Numbered from the stretch's first letter, positions 51,199 to 59,953 are shown. The stretch: DNA of 64,000 bases from Eubacteriaceae bacterium (GCA_021770095.1 JAETRQ010000009.1:1-64000), one strand, 5' to 3'. The notes: generated from the sequence alone by a model not told the origin. Made by a program: numbers and translations.

Positions 51199-51702
51199 TC
51201 AGTTGCTCTTATTTTTCTTTTCTTCTTCAAGTTCCTGAATTTCTTTATAGAATATATTGGCTTTCACATAAACCTGAATAAAATCTTTGATTATTTCAGC
51301 CAGTTCACCCTTTTTGTATGGGTTCATCAGTATACGTTCGTCATCATCAATAGCAAGCGGACCCTTCTCTTCATCATTGAAGGTCGGCATTAACGAATAA
51401 TTTGTTTTTGTTTTAACGATTGATAAAAGGGTGAAATCAGCGGTTGCGTTGACAAATCCTTTTTTCTTCGTATATTTTTCTATAGTAGAAAGAGGATTGT
51501 TGTCATTGTGTTTTTTTGTATAGCAATAAGATATAACTTCTTCAATAAAATTCTCAATCTGTGTATCACTGTATGGAGCTTTGAGTAATACAACTTTGTC
51601 AATATCGGCAATGCCGTATTTGTCACTCTCACCGCAGGGGATACCAATCATATTTTCATTTTCATCAACATAAACGGATATTGTGTAAAATTCTTTTTCC
51701 AT
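51199..51702 (-). CDS. Uncharacterised cytoplasmic protein
   Basis: 167 residues, soluble, alpha/beta-like, beginning EFYTISVYVDENENMIGIPC and ending in a charged coiled-coil-like tail (EIQELEEEKKNKSN). Several features (ADFTLLSI, DDDERILMNPY) suggest a small SseB-like or DUF fold, but no family is certain. First gene of the leftward unit with the pseudouridine synthase; AGAGAGG precedes the ATG. Confidence 0.7.
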   Translation of the reverse strand: MEKEFYTISVYVDENENMIGIPCGESDKYGIADIDKVVLLKAPYSDTQIENFIEEVISYCYTKKHNDNNPLSTIEKYTKKKGFVNATADFTLLSIVKTKTNYSLMPTFNDEEKGPLAIDDDERILMNPYKKGELAEIIKDFIQVYVKANIFYKEIQELEEEKKNKSN

Positions 51703-51741
51703 AAATATACCTCTCTGTTAATATAATTATAACTTATATAA

Positions 51742-51770
51742 TTGAAAAAAACAACAGTATATGTTAGAAT
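51742..51770 (+). promoter_or_regulatory. Promoter of the SDR gene
   Basis: TTGAAA (51742-51747), 17-bp spacer, TAGAAT (51765-51770). The start near 51777 requires translation from the GTG at 51787, with a very short leader. Confidence 0.62.
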
Positions 51771-51786
51771 ATTCATTGGTGATTTT

Positions 51787-52455
51787 GTGAAAAAAGTGTT
51801 AATTACAGGCGGGGCAACCGGTATCGGTAAGGCAACTGCGTTATTGTTTAAAGAAAAGGGATATGATGTTTTTATTACATACAATCAGACTGCTCCTGAT
51901 TTTGACGGCGTAACGGCCGTTAAATGTGATTTGGAAAAAGCTGAAGATATTGAAAATCTTTTTTCCAAGGTCGGCAGGCTTGATGTTTTGGTTAATAATG
52001 CAGGTATCAGTCTTATAAAAATGGTGAATGATACTTCTGTTGAAGAGTATGACAAAATAAATAATATTAATGCCAGATCATACTTTTTATGTTCACAAAA
52101 GGCAATACCATCCATGGTTGCACAGCACAATGGTGCTATTATCAATGTTTCTTCTATGTGGGGACAATTGGGTGCGTCGTGCGAAGTTGCTTATTCTATG
52201 AGCAAGGCGGCTGCTATCGGACTGACAAAAGCGCTTGCACAGGAACTTGCACCAAGCGGAATAACTGTGAACTGCGTATGTCCGGGGATTATTGATACAA
52301 GGATGAATGACTGTTTTGATAAATCTGAACTTGAGCAGGAGGTACCGCTCGGCAGACTTGGTACAGTTGAAGAGGTTGCAGATGCAATTTTCTTCTTTGC
52401 TGAAAATGATTATATCACCTCGCAAATTCTTGGTGTAAACGGCGGAATTATATAG
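51787..52455 (+). CDS. Short-chain dehydrogenase/reductase, FabG-like
   Basis: A 222-residue Rossmann-fold oxidoreductase. The cofactor loop is TGGATGIGKA, followed by NNAGIS, the catalytic Ser in INVSSMWG and the Tyr/Lys pair in YSMSKAA. It resembles 3-oxoacyl-ACP reductases, but it is not in a fab cluster, so the substrate is open. Start GTG 51787 follows GGTGAT; the longer frame from 51742 begins within the promoter. The DUF3592 gene follows after 18 bp. Confidence 0.85.
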   Translation: MKKVLITGGATGIGKATALLFKEKGYDVFITYNQTAPDFDGVTAVKCDLEKAEDIENLFSKVGRLDVLVNNAGISLIKMVNDTSVEEYDKINNINARSYFLCSQKAIPSMVAQHNGAIINVSSMWGQLGASCEVAYSMSKAAAIGLTKALAQELAPSGITVNCVCPGIIDTRMNDCFDKSELEQEVPLGRLGTVEEVADAIFFFAENDYITSQILGVNGGII

Positions 52456-52473
52456 ATTTCAAGGAGAGCCATT

Positions 52474-52923
52474 ATGAACTATAAAATTGCACTTATTATT
52501 TTTGGTGCCGGTATGCTTTATATCGGAATCAGAGCATTAATACAGTATGTTCACGAGACTAAGCATTCTTATGTGACAACGACTGCAACGATAGTCGAAT
52601 CTAAAAAAAGCATGCATCATAATGCACACAGTCATGCAGGTTATATCGGTTATACACCTGTTTTTGAATATACTTATAACGGCAGGACTTACAGGGAAGA
52701 ACATCGTGTAACTTCTTCTAAATATAATAAAGATATGGATATTGTGCCTGCCTCAAAATATAAAATTGGTGATACGGTTGAGGTGCGGGTATATGATAAA
52801 AACGGAAAAGTATACGCCGTAATCAATGATGAAAAGAATATTAAATCTACGCTTTATATAGGATTACCGTTAACCATAATCGGCGGAATATTTGTGGCTG
52901 TTGGAATTTATCTGTATATTTAA
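52474..52923 (+). CDS. DUF3592-like membrane protein
   Basis: 149 residues, with one membrane helix at each end (about 5-25 and 127-148) enclosing a beta-rich soluble domain containing PVFEYTYNGRTYREEH and a KIGDTVEVRVY strand, the usual DUF3592 pattern. A His-rich stretch (MHHNAHSHAGY, about 49-59) might bind metal. AAGGAGAG precedes the ATG. Probably cotranscribed with the SDR gene. Function unknown. Confidence 0.78.
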   Translation: MNYKIALIIFGAGMLYIGIRALIQYVHETKHSYVTTTATIVESKKSMHHNAHSHAGYIGYTPVFEYTYNGRTYREEHRVTSSKYNKDMDIVPASKYKIGDTVEVRVYDKNGKVYAVINDEKNIKSTLYIGLPLTIIGGIFVAVGIYLYI

Positions 52924-52993
52924 TTTCGTTTTCAGTAACACTTTCTTTTTCTTTTCATAGGATAGTTTAGAAAAGGGAAAGGGGGTTGCGATT

Positions 52994-53125
52994 ATGGGTT
53001 GCGGATGCAATAGCTGTAATGGTTCTTCATGGATCATCATCCTTATCATCATCCTTTTACTCTGCGGTGGTTGCGGTAATACTTTTGGTAACAACGACTG
53101 CGGTTGTGGCTGTGGCTGTAACTAA
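52994..53125 (+). CDS. 43-residue Cys/Gly-rich single-helix membrane peptide
   Basis: A very short gene with a strong purine-rich ribosome binding site (AAAGGGGGTT) about 8 nt upstream. The product starts MGCGCNSCNGSSW, has one Ile/Leu-rich helix (residues about 13-23), then CGGCGNTFGNNDCGCGCGCN. Nine or ten Cys residues flank the helix. The architecture recalls the tiny YjcZ-type sporulation membrane peptides, but with Cys clusters that could bind metal or crosslink in a spore layer. A terminator follows at once. The function is inferred only. Confidence 0.7.
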   Translation: MGCGCNSCNGSSWIIILIIILLLCGGCGNTFGNNDCGCGCGCN

Positions 53126-53136
53126 GTGAAAGTAAA

Positions 53137-53172
53137 AAATGCACTCGGGAAACCGGGTGCATTTTTATTTTT
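53137..53172 (+). terminator. Terminator after the Cys-rich peptide gene
   Basis: AAATGCACTCGG pairs with CCGGGTGCATTT around GAAA (about 53149-53152), with one G-U, followed by T-rich sequence. Confidence 0.88.
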
Positions 53173-53180
53173 TTCACAAA

Positions 53181-53260
53181 AGTCAAAGAAAGTCAAAAAA
53201 GTTCTTGACTTTTACTGACCTTTGTGCTATTGTAATTACAGAAGGTCAAAGAAAGTCAAA
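53181..53260 (+). promoter_or_regulatory. clpC operon promoter with CtsR boxes
   Basis: The promoter is TTGACT (53205-53210), 17-bp spacer, TATTGT (53228-53233). CtsR heptad pairs flank it: AGTCAAA-gaa-AGTCAAA (53181-53197) upstream, and GGTCAAA-gaa-AGTCAAA (53244-53260) near the start site. A degenerate inverted copy overlaps the -35 (about 53205-53222). The known CtsR site is GGTCAAA-N3-GGTCAAA, so the operon is repressed by its own first product. Confidence 0.88.
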
Positions 53261-53301
53261 GTCAAATGACCTTGTTTAGTATGAAACGGAGTGATAGGAA
53301 A

Positions 53302-53748
53302 ATGAAAATCAGCGATGTAATTGCAGATATGATTCTGGATATGTTTGATGATGAAACACCTACTGTTCAGATTCAGCGCAATGATTTGGCGGCAAAACTC
53401 GGCTGTGTTCCAAGTCAGATAAATTATGTTATAACATCAAGATTTACTCCTGAACAGGGATACAGAATTGAGTCAAGACGCGGTGGCGGCGGATGTATTA
53501 TGATAACCCGTGCCAGCAAAGATGATTCCATTGTGTCCTTAATCAATTCAATCGGGAATTCTATTGAAGAAAAAACAGCAAAATCTTATGTATATAATCT
53601 AAATTATCAGGGCCTTGTAAGTGATAAGGCAGGTCAGATGATGATGGCTGTTATTTCAGATAATAATTTTAAAGGATTGCCGAATGAAATTAAGGATACA
53701 ATACGTGCAAATCAATTTAAACAAATGCTTTTAGCATATATCGATTAA
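53302..53748 (+). CDS. ctsR: Transcriptional repressor of class III stress genes CtsR
   Basis: 148 residues. The conserved CtsR core is clear: KLGCVPSQINYVITSRFTPEQGY followed by the glycine-rich thermosensing wing SRRGGGG. CtsR represses clp genes at normal temperature. The start is set at ATG 53302, with GGAA and an earlier GGAG upstream; the longer in-frame ATG at 53281 would add residues not usual in the family. It heads the ctsR-mcsA-mcsB-clpC operon. Confidence 0.95.
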   Translation: MKISDVIADMILDMFDDETPTVQIQRNDLAAKLGCVPSQINYVITSRFTPEQGYRIESRRGGGGCIMITRASKDDSIVSLINSIGNSIEEKTAKSYVYNLNYQGLVSDKAGQMMMAVISDNNFKGLPNEIKDTIRANQFKQMLLAYID

Positions 53749-53760
53749 GGGGGATTTATT

Positions 53761-54288
53761 ATGTTATGTCAACATTGTAATCAGAATGAAGCAACAACTC
53801 ATATTAAAAAGAATATAAACGGTCAAAAAGAAGAAATGCATCTGTGCAGCCACTGTGCAAGCGAACTTGGTGTTATGGATGAATTCAGAATGCCCGGCGT
53901 GCATGATTTGTTCGGTGATTCATTCCTTGGTAATTTTCTTGGTGCCGGAGTAGCGGCAATGAATTCACTTGCCGGTGTTGACAGGTGTCAAACCTGCGGC
54001 TCATCTTTTAATGATATTGTCAGCAGCGGACATATCGGATGCAGTGATTGTTACAGTAAATTTGAGGAAAAACTTGAACCGTCCATCAAAAAAATTCATG
54101 GCAAAACAAAGCATATCGGTAAATTTATTTCTTATGAAGATAAAACTGAAAATAAAAAGGAAAAAATTCAAAAAGATGACAGTCTGGATGCATTAAGAAA
54201 GCAGCTTGATCAGGCAGTTGCAGAACAAAGATTTGAAGATGCAGCAATACTGAGAGATAAAATTAACGATATTACAGGAGAAAAATAA
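53761..54288 (+). CDS. mcsA: McsA, zinc-binding activator of McsB
   Basis: 175 residues. Four CxxC pairs in two zinc sites (CQHC/CSHC at about 3-39 and CQTC/CSDC at about 77-98) precede a C-terminal UVR motif (LDQAVAEQRFEDAAILRDKI). McsA normally activates the arginine kinase McsB and links it to ClpC. GGGGGATTT precedes the ATG, and the stop overlaps the mcsB start (TAATG). All zinc ligands seem intact even though the partner McsB is degenerate. Confidence 0.93.
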   Translation: MLCQHCNQNEATTHIKKNINGQKEEMHLCSHCASELGVMDEFRMPGVHDLFGDSFLGNFLGAGVAAMNSLAGVDRCQTCGSSFNDIVSSGHIGCSDCYSKFEEKLEPSIKKIHGKTKHIGKFISYEDKTENKKEKIQKDDSLDALRKQLDQAVAEQRFEDAAILRDKINDITGEK

Positions 54289-55022
54289 TGAGCAAATTTA
54301 ACAGCGGTGAAGTTCAGAATACAGATGTAATTCTCAAATCAAAAATCAATCTCGCAAGGAATCTGGATAAAATTCCTTTTCCTTGCAGAATGAGCAACGA
54401 ACTGCGAAAGACGATATGCAAAAAAATATTTGCATCTATACAGAATTCGAAATTCGGCGGCGAATTTGATTATGTTGACCTGAGTGTAAAAAATGATTTG
54501 GACAAGAGAATCCTTGCCGACAAAGGATTAATTACACAGGAAATGGCACAGCAGACTCTATATTGTGCTGTGCTTGTATCAAAAGATGAAAAGATGAGCA
54601 TAATGCTTTGTGAAGAAGAGCATATGATTCTCAATATTATTTGTGATGGTGCGGATATAAAAAAAGCATATGATATTGCAGACAAAATCGACAATATAAT
54701 TATATCGGATCTAAAGATAGCATTTGATAATAAACTTGGATTTCTCACATCGAATCCAATGCACCTCGGCAGCGGAATGAAAGCATCCTATCTGCTTTAT
54801 CTGCCTGCCATTACTGTTACAAATATGGATGCCAAGCTGACCGGTATGGTGAGTAAGCTGGGATTTGAATTAAAGCCTATGTTTGACGGCAATAACTATT
54901 TATATGAATTGTCAAACAATATCAGTATGGGCATCAGTGAAGAAAATGCAATTGATAATTTGACCGCTGTGTGCAGCCTGATTGTTAAACAGGAATACAG
55001 TATAAGAGAAAATACAAATTAG
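54288..55022 (+). CDS. mcsB: Truncated, apparently degenerate McsB-like arginine kinase
   Basis: 244 residues of the ATP:guanido phosphotransferase fold; typical McsB has about 350-360 and a C-terminal phosphoarginine-binding part that is missing here. Several active-site positions differ from the family: the SxRxRxxRN motif reads KSKINLARN (Lys19, Asn21), the EExH-x-R segment is EEEHMIL (Leu115 for Arg), and TSCPT/GLRAS reads TSNPM/GMKAS (Asn156 for Cys, Lys165 for Arg). The frame is clean and lies within the operon, so this is not a sequencing break. It may be a scaffold rather than an active kinase. Confidence 0.85.
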   Translation: MSKFNSGEVQNTDVILKSKINLARNLDKIPFPCRMSNELRKTICKKIFASIQNSKFGGEFDYVDLSVKNDLDKRILADKGLITQEMAQQTLYCAVLVSKDEKMSIMLCEEEHMILNIICDGADIKKAYDIADKIDNIIISDLKIAFDNKLGFLTSNPMHLGSGMKASYLLYLPAITVTNMDAKLTGMVSKLGFELKPMFDGNNYLYELSNNISMGISEENAIDNLTAVCSLIVKQEYSIRENTN

Positions 55023-55072
55023 GCAGGGGATAACTGCATTATAATTATGCCCTGCCTTATGGAGGGATAAGT

Positions 55073-57490
55073 ATGTATAGATTTAATTATTTTACACAGA
55101 AAGCAAATGAAGTTTTAAATCTTGCAATCAAAGCAAGTGAAAATTTCGGTCACAATTATATCGGCAGTGAACACATTTTGTTAGGTCTTGTAAAAGAAGG
55201 AGCAGGGCTTGCTTATTCAATTCTTGACGATAAAGGTATTACTGCCGAAGATATAGAAGGTTTTATTGAAAACAATATCAGTGTCGGTAATCCGACAAGA
55301 TTGACGCCTGATGATTTTACCCCAAGAAGCAAACGTGTACTTGATAATGCTTTTCAGATTGCACGCGGAATGCTCAACAGTTTTGTTGATACCGAACATA
55401 TTTTGATGGCACTTTTGCAGGAAAGTGACTCATACGCAGTACGGTTTCTGAATTCCTGCGGTATAGATGAGCGAGCATTATTTGAAGAAATTGTTGCCTC
55501 AATCGGCAGAGGAACACCCACGGCAGAAAATACAAGACGCGGAAAAAATTCCAAGTCCAAAACTCCGACACTTGATGAGTTCGGCAAAGACCTGACTGTC
55601 TTGGCAAAAGAGGGAAAGATTGACCCTGTTATCGGCAGAGAAGAAGAAATACAGAGGGTTATTCAGATTCTGTCCAGACGAACGAAGAATAATCCTTGCC
55701 TTATAGGTGAACCCGGAGTTGGTAAAACCGCTATTGCCGAAGGCCTTGCGCTCAAAATTGTCAGGGATGAAGTACCTGAACTTTTATCAGGGAAAAAGAT
55801 TGTTGCCCTTGATTTAACCTCTATGGTTGCGGGTACAAAATACCGCGGCGATTTTGAAGAACGAATCAAAAAAGCAATGGATGAAGTCAGAAATGCAAAA
55901 GATGTTATTCTTTTTATTGATGAAGTTCACACAATAATGGGTGCAGGTGCTGCCGAGGGTGCAACGGATGCAGCGAATATTCTGAAACCGTCACTTGCCC
56001 GTGGAGAAATTCAGGTTATCGGTGCAACCACTATTGATGAATACAGAAAAAATATTGAAAAAGATGCTGCACTTGAACGCCGTTTTCAGCCGGTAACAGT
56101 CGGTGAACCTACTGAGGAAGAAACGATTGAAATTCTCAAAGGACTGCGTGATAAATATGAAGCGCATCACAAAGTCAAGATTACAGATGACGCAATTGTG
56201 AATGCAGTAAAAATGTCCTCACGTTATATTGCTGACAGATTTTTGCCGGACAAGGCGATTGACCTGATTGATGAGGCGGCATCAAGAGTAAGGCTGAAGG
56301 CTTATACAGTTCCTGATAATCTCAAGGAAATGGAGAAAGAATTAAAATCACTTGAAGAAGAAAAAGCATCAGCAGTTCGCAGACAGGAATTCGAACAGGC
56401 CGCAGCAATAAGAGATAAGGAAAATAAACTGCAGACTCTGCTTGATGAAGAAAAAGAGAAGTGGAAAAATCTATCCTCTCATCAGGTAAAAGAAATTTCT
56501 ACCGAAGATATTGCGAATGTTGTGTCCCAGTGGACAGGAATTAATGTGAACAGCATAACAAAAGAAGAATCAGAACGACTTATTAATCTTGAAAAAGTTC
56601 TGCACGAAAGAATTGTAGGTCAGGACAAAGCGGTTTCAGGCGTTGCCAGAGCAATCAGACGCGGCAGGGCAGGACTTAAAAATCCAAAGCGTCCTATCGG
56701 TTCATTCATTTTCTTGGGTCCTACCGGTGTCGGAAAAACAGAACTTTGCAAAACGCTTGCAGATACGATGTTCGGTGATGAAGAAGCCATCATCAAACTG
56801 GATATGAGTGAATATATGGAGAAACATACTGTATCAAAATTAATTGGCTCACCTCCGGGTTATGTTGGATTTGATGAAGGCGGACAGCTGACTGAAAAAA
56901 TCAGACGCAAGCCATATTCCGTAGTTCTTTTTGATGAGATTGAAAAGGCGCATCCTGATGTCTTTAATATGCTCCTTCAGATACTTGAAGATGGTGTTCT
57001 GACGGATTCACAGGGCAGAAAAGTAAGTTTCAAAAATGCGGTTATTATTATGACATCCAATGTCGGCGCCTCAAAAATCACCGAACCGCAGAAGTTTCTT
57101 GGATTTGGAGAAAAGGGTGATGAAAATGCGAATATTGAGCAGCTGGTTATGGCTGATTTAAAAAAGACATTCAAGCCTGAATTTCTCAACCGTGTTGATG
57201 AAATTATCGTTTTCTCGCAACTTGAAAAGTCCGATATTGAAGAAATTGCAAAACGTATGCTTTCATCTCTGAAAAAACAGGTGTCGCAGCTCGGAACAGA
57301 AGTTACTTTTACAGATAAAGCAATTTCTGCTGTTGCAGATGCCGGATTTGATAAAGTATACGGTGCAAGACCGCTTCGCCGTGCAATCCAGACGCAGATT
57401 GAAGATAAACTTTCGGAACTGATTCTTGAAAGTAAACTCGGTGAAACCTGTACGGTAGATTTTCAGGACGGCAAATTTACATTTGAATAA
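55073..57490 (+). CDS. clpC: ATP-dependent Clp protease ATP-binding subunit ClpC
   Basis: An 805-residue AAA+ unfoldase. Two N-terminal Clp repeats (about 1-145) are followed by AAA-1 with Walker [10 protein letters not shown] and Walker [11 protein letters not shown], an M-domain with UVR-like [17 protein letters not shown] (about 440-456), AAA-2 with GPTGVGKTE and [11 protein letters not shown], and the D2-small domain with [11 protein letters not shown]. It feeds substrates to ClpP, guided by adaptors such as McsB or MecA. A GGAGGG ribosome binding site precedes it. Last gene of the CtsR-controlled operon. Confidence 0.96.
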   Translation: MYRFNYFTQKANEVLNLAIKASENFGHNYIGSEHILLGLVKEGAGLAYSILDDKGITAEDIEGFIENNISVGNPTRLTPDDFTPRSKRVLDNAFQIARGMLNSFVDTEHILMALLQESDSYAVRFLNSCGIDERALFEEIVASIGRGTPTAENTRRGKNSKSKTPTLDEFGKDLTVLAKEGKIDPVIGREEEIQRVIQILSRRTKNNPCLIGEPGVGKTAIAEGLALKIVRDEVPELLSGKKIVALDLTSMVAGTKYRGDFEERIKKAMDEVRNAKDVILFIDEVHTIMGAGAAEGATDAANILKPSLARGEIQVIGATTIDEYRKNIEKDAALERRFQPVTVGEPTEEETIEILKGLRDKYEAHHKVKITDDAIVNAVKMSSRYIADRFLPDKAIDLIDEAASRVRLKAYTVPDNLKEMEKELKSLEEEKASAVRRQEFEQAAAIRDKENKLQTLLDEEKEKWKNLSSHQVKEISTEDIANVVSQWTGINVNSITKEESERLINLEKVLHERIVGQDKAVSGVARAIRRGRAGLKNPKRPIGSFIFLGPTGVGKTELCKTLADTMFGDEEAIIKLDMSEYMEKHTVSKLIGSPPGYVGFDEGGQLTEKIRRKPYSVVLFDEIEKAHPDVFNMLLQILEDGVLTDSQGRKVSFKNAVIIMTSNVGASKITEPQKFLGFGEKGDENANIEQLVMADLKKTFKPEFLNRVDEIIVFSQLEKSDIEEIAKRMLSSLKKQVSQLGTEVTFTDKAISAVADAGFDKVYGARPLRRAIQTQIEDKLSELILESKLGETCTVDFQDGKFTFE

Positions 57491-57497
57491 TAAAAAG

Positions 57498-57530
57498 TCC
57501 CGAGAATTTTTATAATTCTCGGGATTTCTT
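57498..57530 (+). terminator. Terminator of the clpC operon
   Basis: TCCCGAGAATT (57498-57508) pairs with AATTCTCGGGA (57514-57524), then TTTCTT. Confidence 0.9.
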
Positions 57531-57628
57531 ATTTGCATTTATCTGAAATATATTCAACCAATAATTTTGCAGGTAAAAATACATTTTTGCAGATGTAATC
57601 AAATATTTGTATGATTATCTTTTTCATA

Positions 57629-58093
57629 TTATTTCAGTTTTTTTCGGATTTTCTGCAGTTTTGTTCTTACAGCAGAAGCAGTGCAGTCGAGCATATCGCC
57701 GATTTCACTGCTGTTGTATCCGTACAATTTCAGCAAAAGCAGTTGTTGTTCTTTGGGTTTGAGTTTTTCAATCGACAGTCTGATGTCCAGCATGCTTTGA
57801 AAATCATTTTTGTCGGGTGCATCAAAATCCTCAGGAATAATCATTGTTTCAAGTATAATTTTGTTTTTGCGTATTCTGTCATTTCTGACATTTTTAGCAA
57901 TTGAGTAAATCAATGCTTTTTTGTTTTTTATTGCATAATTGTTTGGTATCCATGCCCATAACTGCATAAACACCTGCTGCGTTAAGTCTTCGGCATCTTC
58001 GTTAGTGAAATCTTTTTTGAAGAAGTTTATTATCTTTTTATAATAATCGTCATAGATTTCATTGAAGATGATCAGTGCGTCATTTTTCATCAT
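57629..58093 (-). CDS. ECF-type RNA polymerase sigma factor
   Basis: About 154 residues with only regions 2 and 4. Region 2 includes EDAEDLTQQVFMQLWAW; region 4 has GYNSSEIGDMLDCTASAVRTKL. The start is one of two adjacent ATGs (58093/58090) overlapping the end of the upstream soluble-protein gene, so translation is coupled. Unlike the ECF at 1092, there is no membrane anti-sigma gene downstream. Confidence 0.88.
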   Translation of the reverse strand: MMKNDALIIFNEIYDDYYKKIINFFKKDFTNEDAEDLTQQVFMQLWAWIPNNYAIKNKKALIYSIAKNVRNDRIRKNKIILETMIIPEDFDAPDKNDFQSMLDIRLSIEKLKPKEQQLLLLKLYGYNSSEIGDMLDCTASAVRTKLQKIRKKLK

Positions 58094-58757
58094 ATATAGA
58101 TAATTTTCTTGCAAGTGTTGATTTTGTCTGGATAACACTTTTAATTTTTTTGCTGCACTTTATTGTGCTTCCTGCGGCAAAATGAATGTTTTTATTCAAT
58201 AACGTTTCTTCCTCAACATCGGGAGAAAAGGTTATACTGTTGCCGCAGATTACCAGTGTATTATCCTCAAGCAGTTCTATGAACCTGTTGTCGAATTCCA
58301 TACTGTTGCCGAACGTTTTTGTATGTTCAACAACAAATCCAAGTTCATAGGCAATACCGCTTATGGCAATGAATTGGAGCTTTGCGCCTTTTTCATAAAG
58401 CGTAATGCCGCTTGAGATAAGTCTGACGGGATTATCCATATCAAATTTTTTGATAAATACAGTGCCGCTGGTGCTGTAGATTATGTTGGGGTCATAATTG
58501 TTTTCATCAATTACTGTTATCCCCGAAATTTCACTGATATATGCATCCTTGTCAACAGATAATTCATTCGCAATATTTTTTACTTTAATATTACTGTATG
58601 ATTCGATAACATCCGGTGAAGGATTAATCGGAATAAGGACAGTGGCTGCGTTTATTAATCCTATATTGTCCAATGCTGCTGCAGTATAATTTCTTAAATC
58701 AACAATAGCAGCGTTTAATATACGTTTCTTTTGTTTGTTTTTGCTGAAGATTGACAT
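58080..58757 (-). CDS. Uncharacterised soluble protein cotranscribed with an ECF sigma
   Basis: 225 residues with a Lys/Arg-rich start and end (KNKQKKR and KCSKKIKSV), an otherwise beta-rich middle and no membrane segment. No family is recognised. GAAGGAG precedes its ATG, and an ECF-type promoter lies just upstream. It overlaps the ECF sigma gene by 14 bp, so it may act as a soluble anti-sigma factor or sensor, but that is context only. Confidence 0.7.
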   Translation of the reverse strand: MSIFSKNKQKKRILNAAIVDLRNYTAAALDNIGLINAATVLIPINPSPDVIESYSNIKVKNIANELSVDKDAYISEISGITVIDENNYDPNIIYSTSGTVFIKKFDMDNPVRLISSGITLYEKGAKLQFIAISGIAYELGFVVEHTKTFGNSMEFDNRFIELLEDNTLVICGNSITFSPDVEEETLLNKNIHFAAGSTIKCSKKIKSVIQTKSTLARKLSIYDEK

Positions 58758-58797
58758 AATTTTTTCTCCTTCAATTTATTTTGAGATCTCACCTATA

Positions 58798-58826
58798 CAG
58801 ACGAAGAAAAATTGCAAAGTGTCTCA
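58798..58826 (-). promoter_or_regulatory. ECF-type promoter of the second sigma module
   Basis: On the minus strand TGAGACA (58826-58820) is followed after exactly 16 bp by CGTCTG (58803-58798). This is close to the known ECF consensus TGAAAC-N16-CGTC and indicates autoregulation. Confidence 0.68.
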
Positions 58827-58834
58827 AAAATTTT

Positions 58835-59296
58835 TTATAATTTGCAAAGTATCATCATAATGCCCTGATTTGTAACGTCAATCATTGCATATTCTCCGTA
58901 TCGTGCTGCTCCCGGATTCAGGACATACAGCCCGTCAATATATTCTGAATACTGTACATGCGTATGACCGAACAGGCAGATGTCGGCACCAATATTTTTT
59001 GCATGACTGATTATGGTTGCATATCCGTGCTTAACCATATATTTATGTCCGTGGGTTATGAATACCTTTTTGCCGTTGAATGTAAATTCATCTTCAACCT
59101 TATATGGTGAATAAAAGTCATTATTGCCGACAACTCTTTTGTATTTTATATCAGGATACAGCATCAATACGCTGTCAAAATCATCATCCACATCACCGAG
59201 GAATACAAATAAATCCGTATTATCCATATGTTTTTCAATAATATCAAAAATATTCCCCTGTCTTTTGTGCGAGTCACTGATAACCACAATTCTCAT
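58835..59296 (-). CDS. YfcE/MJ0936-type metallophosphodiesterase
   Basis: A 153-residue minimal calcineurin-fold phosphodiesterase. The motifs are IVVISDSHKR, FLGDVDDDF, VVGNNDF, ITHGHKY and LFGHTHVQ, with all metal ligands present. Small proteins of this kind hydrolyse phosphodiesters in vitro; the cellular substrate is unknown. It is divergent from the following three small genes. No clear ribosome binding site decides an alternative start. Confidence 0.9.
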   Translation of the reverse strand: MRIVVISDSHKRQGNIFDIIEKHMDNTDLFVFLGDVDDDFDSVLMLYPDIKYKRVVGNNDFYSPYKVEDEFTFNGKKVFITHGHKYMVKHGYATIISHAKNIGADICLFGHTHVQYSEYIDGLYVLNPGAARYGEYAMIDVTNQGIMMILCKL

Positions 59297-59359
59297 TCAT
59301 AAATTCCTTGCCTTTTTCATAGATTATATTAAGTATACTATATAGAGGAGTTGTTTTCA

Positions 59360-59596
59360 ATGAACAATAATGATATGAACAGGATTATGCAGAATGCAAA
59401 AAAGAACGGTATTGATGTTAATAAGATGAAAGAGGCAGCCGACAGCGGTAATTTGGATGATTTTATCAACAAAAATCTATCAGCAGATGCAACGAAGCAG
59501 CTGAAAAACGTTTTATCCAATAAAGAGGCAGCAGAAAAACTTTTGTCCACACCTCAGGCAAAGGAGTTAATGAAAAAATTAATGGGAGATAAATAA
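59360..59596 (+). CDS. Small Asn/Lys-rich helical protein
   Basis: 78 residues, hydrophilic, helical, beginning MNNNDMNRIMQNAKKNG. GAGGAG (about 59346-59350) is 9 nt before the ATG at 59360. First of three small genes that run 59360-60249. The sequence (NVLSNKEAAEKLLSTPQAKE) has no recognised catalytic motif. The family is not recognised. Confidence 0.65.
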   Translation: MNNNDMNRIMQNAKKNGIDVNKMKEAADSGNLDDFINKNLSADATKQLKNVLSNKEAAEKLLSTPQAKELMKKLMGDK

Positions 59597-59599
59597 CTT

Positions 59600-59953
59600 A
59601 TGGATAACATTAACGATATAATTTCAAGTCTGAGTGCCGATGATATTGATATGCTTAAAGGTGTTGCATCATCAATACTCGGCGAGCAGCAGGCTGAAGA
59701 GACACCTGCAAAGCAAAAGCAGGACAGTACTTCGCTTGCTGTTCCCGGACTGGGATTGGATAATATTGATTTTGATATGATAATGAAAGCAAAAACAATA
59801 TTTGAAAAAATGAATAATACAAAAAATAAAAATGTGGATTTGATAATGGCGCTCAAACCGCATTTATCACCGGATAAACAAAACAGAGCGGATCAGGCAC
59901 TGCGGATTCTGCAATTGTTTGAAGTTTTGCCGCTGCTTAAGGAGTTGTTCTGA
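59600..59953 (+). CDS. Small uncharacterised helical protein
   Basis: 117 residues, acidic, helical, with segments SLSADDIDMLKGVASSI and LMALKPHLSPDKQNRADQAL. It starts 3 bp after the previous gene and overlaps the next at TGATG. The C-terminal helices resemble short heterodimerisation motifs, but no family is assigned. Probably acts together with its two neighbours. Confidence 0.65.
   Translation: MDNINDIISSLSADDIDMLKGVASSILGEQQAEETPAKQKQDSTSLAVPGLGLDNIDFDMIMKAKTIFEKMNNTKNKNVDLIMALKPHLSPDKQNRADQALRILQLFEVLPLLKELF

Noticed and set aside
53181-53270. Short direct AGTCAAA repeats as a CRISPR-like array
   Set aside because: Units are 7 bp with 3-bp gaps and match CtsR operator heptads; there are no spacers.
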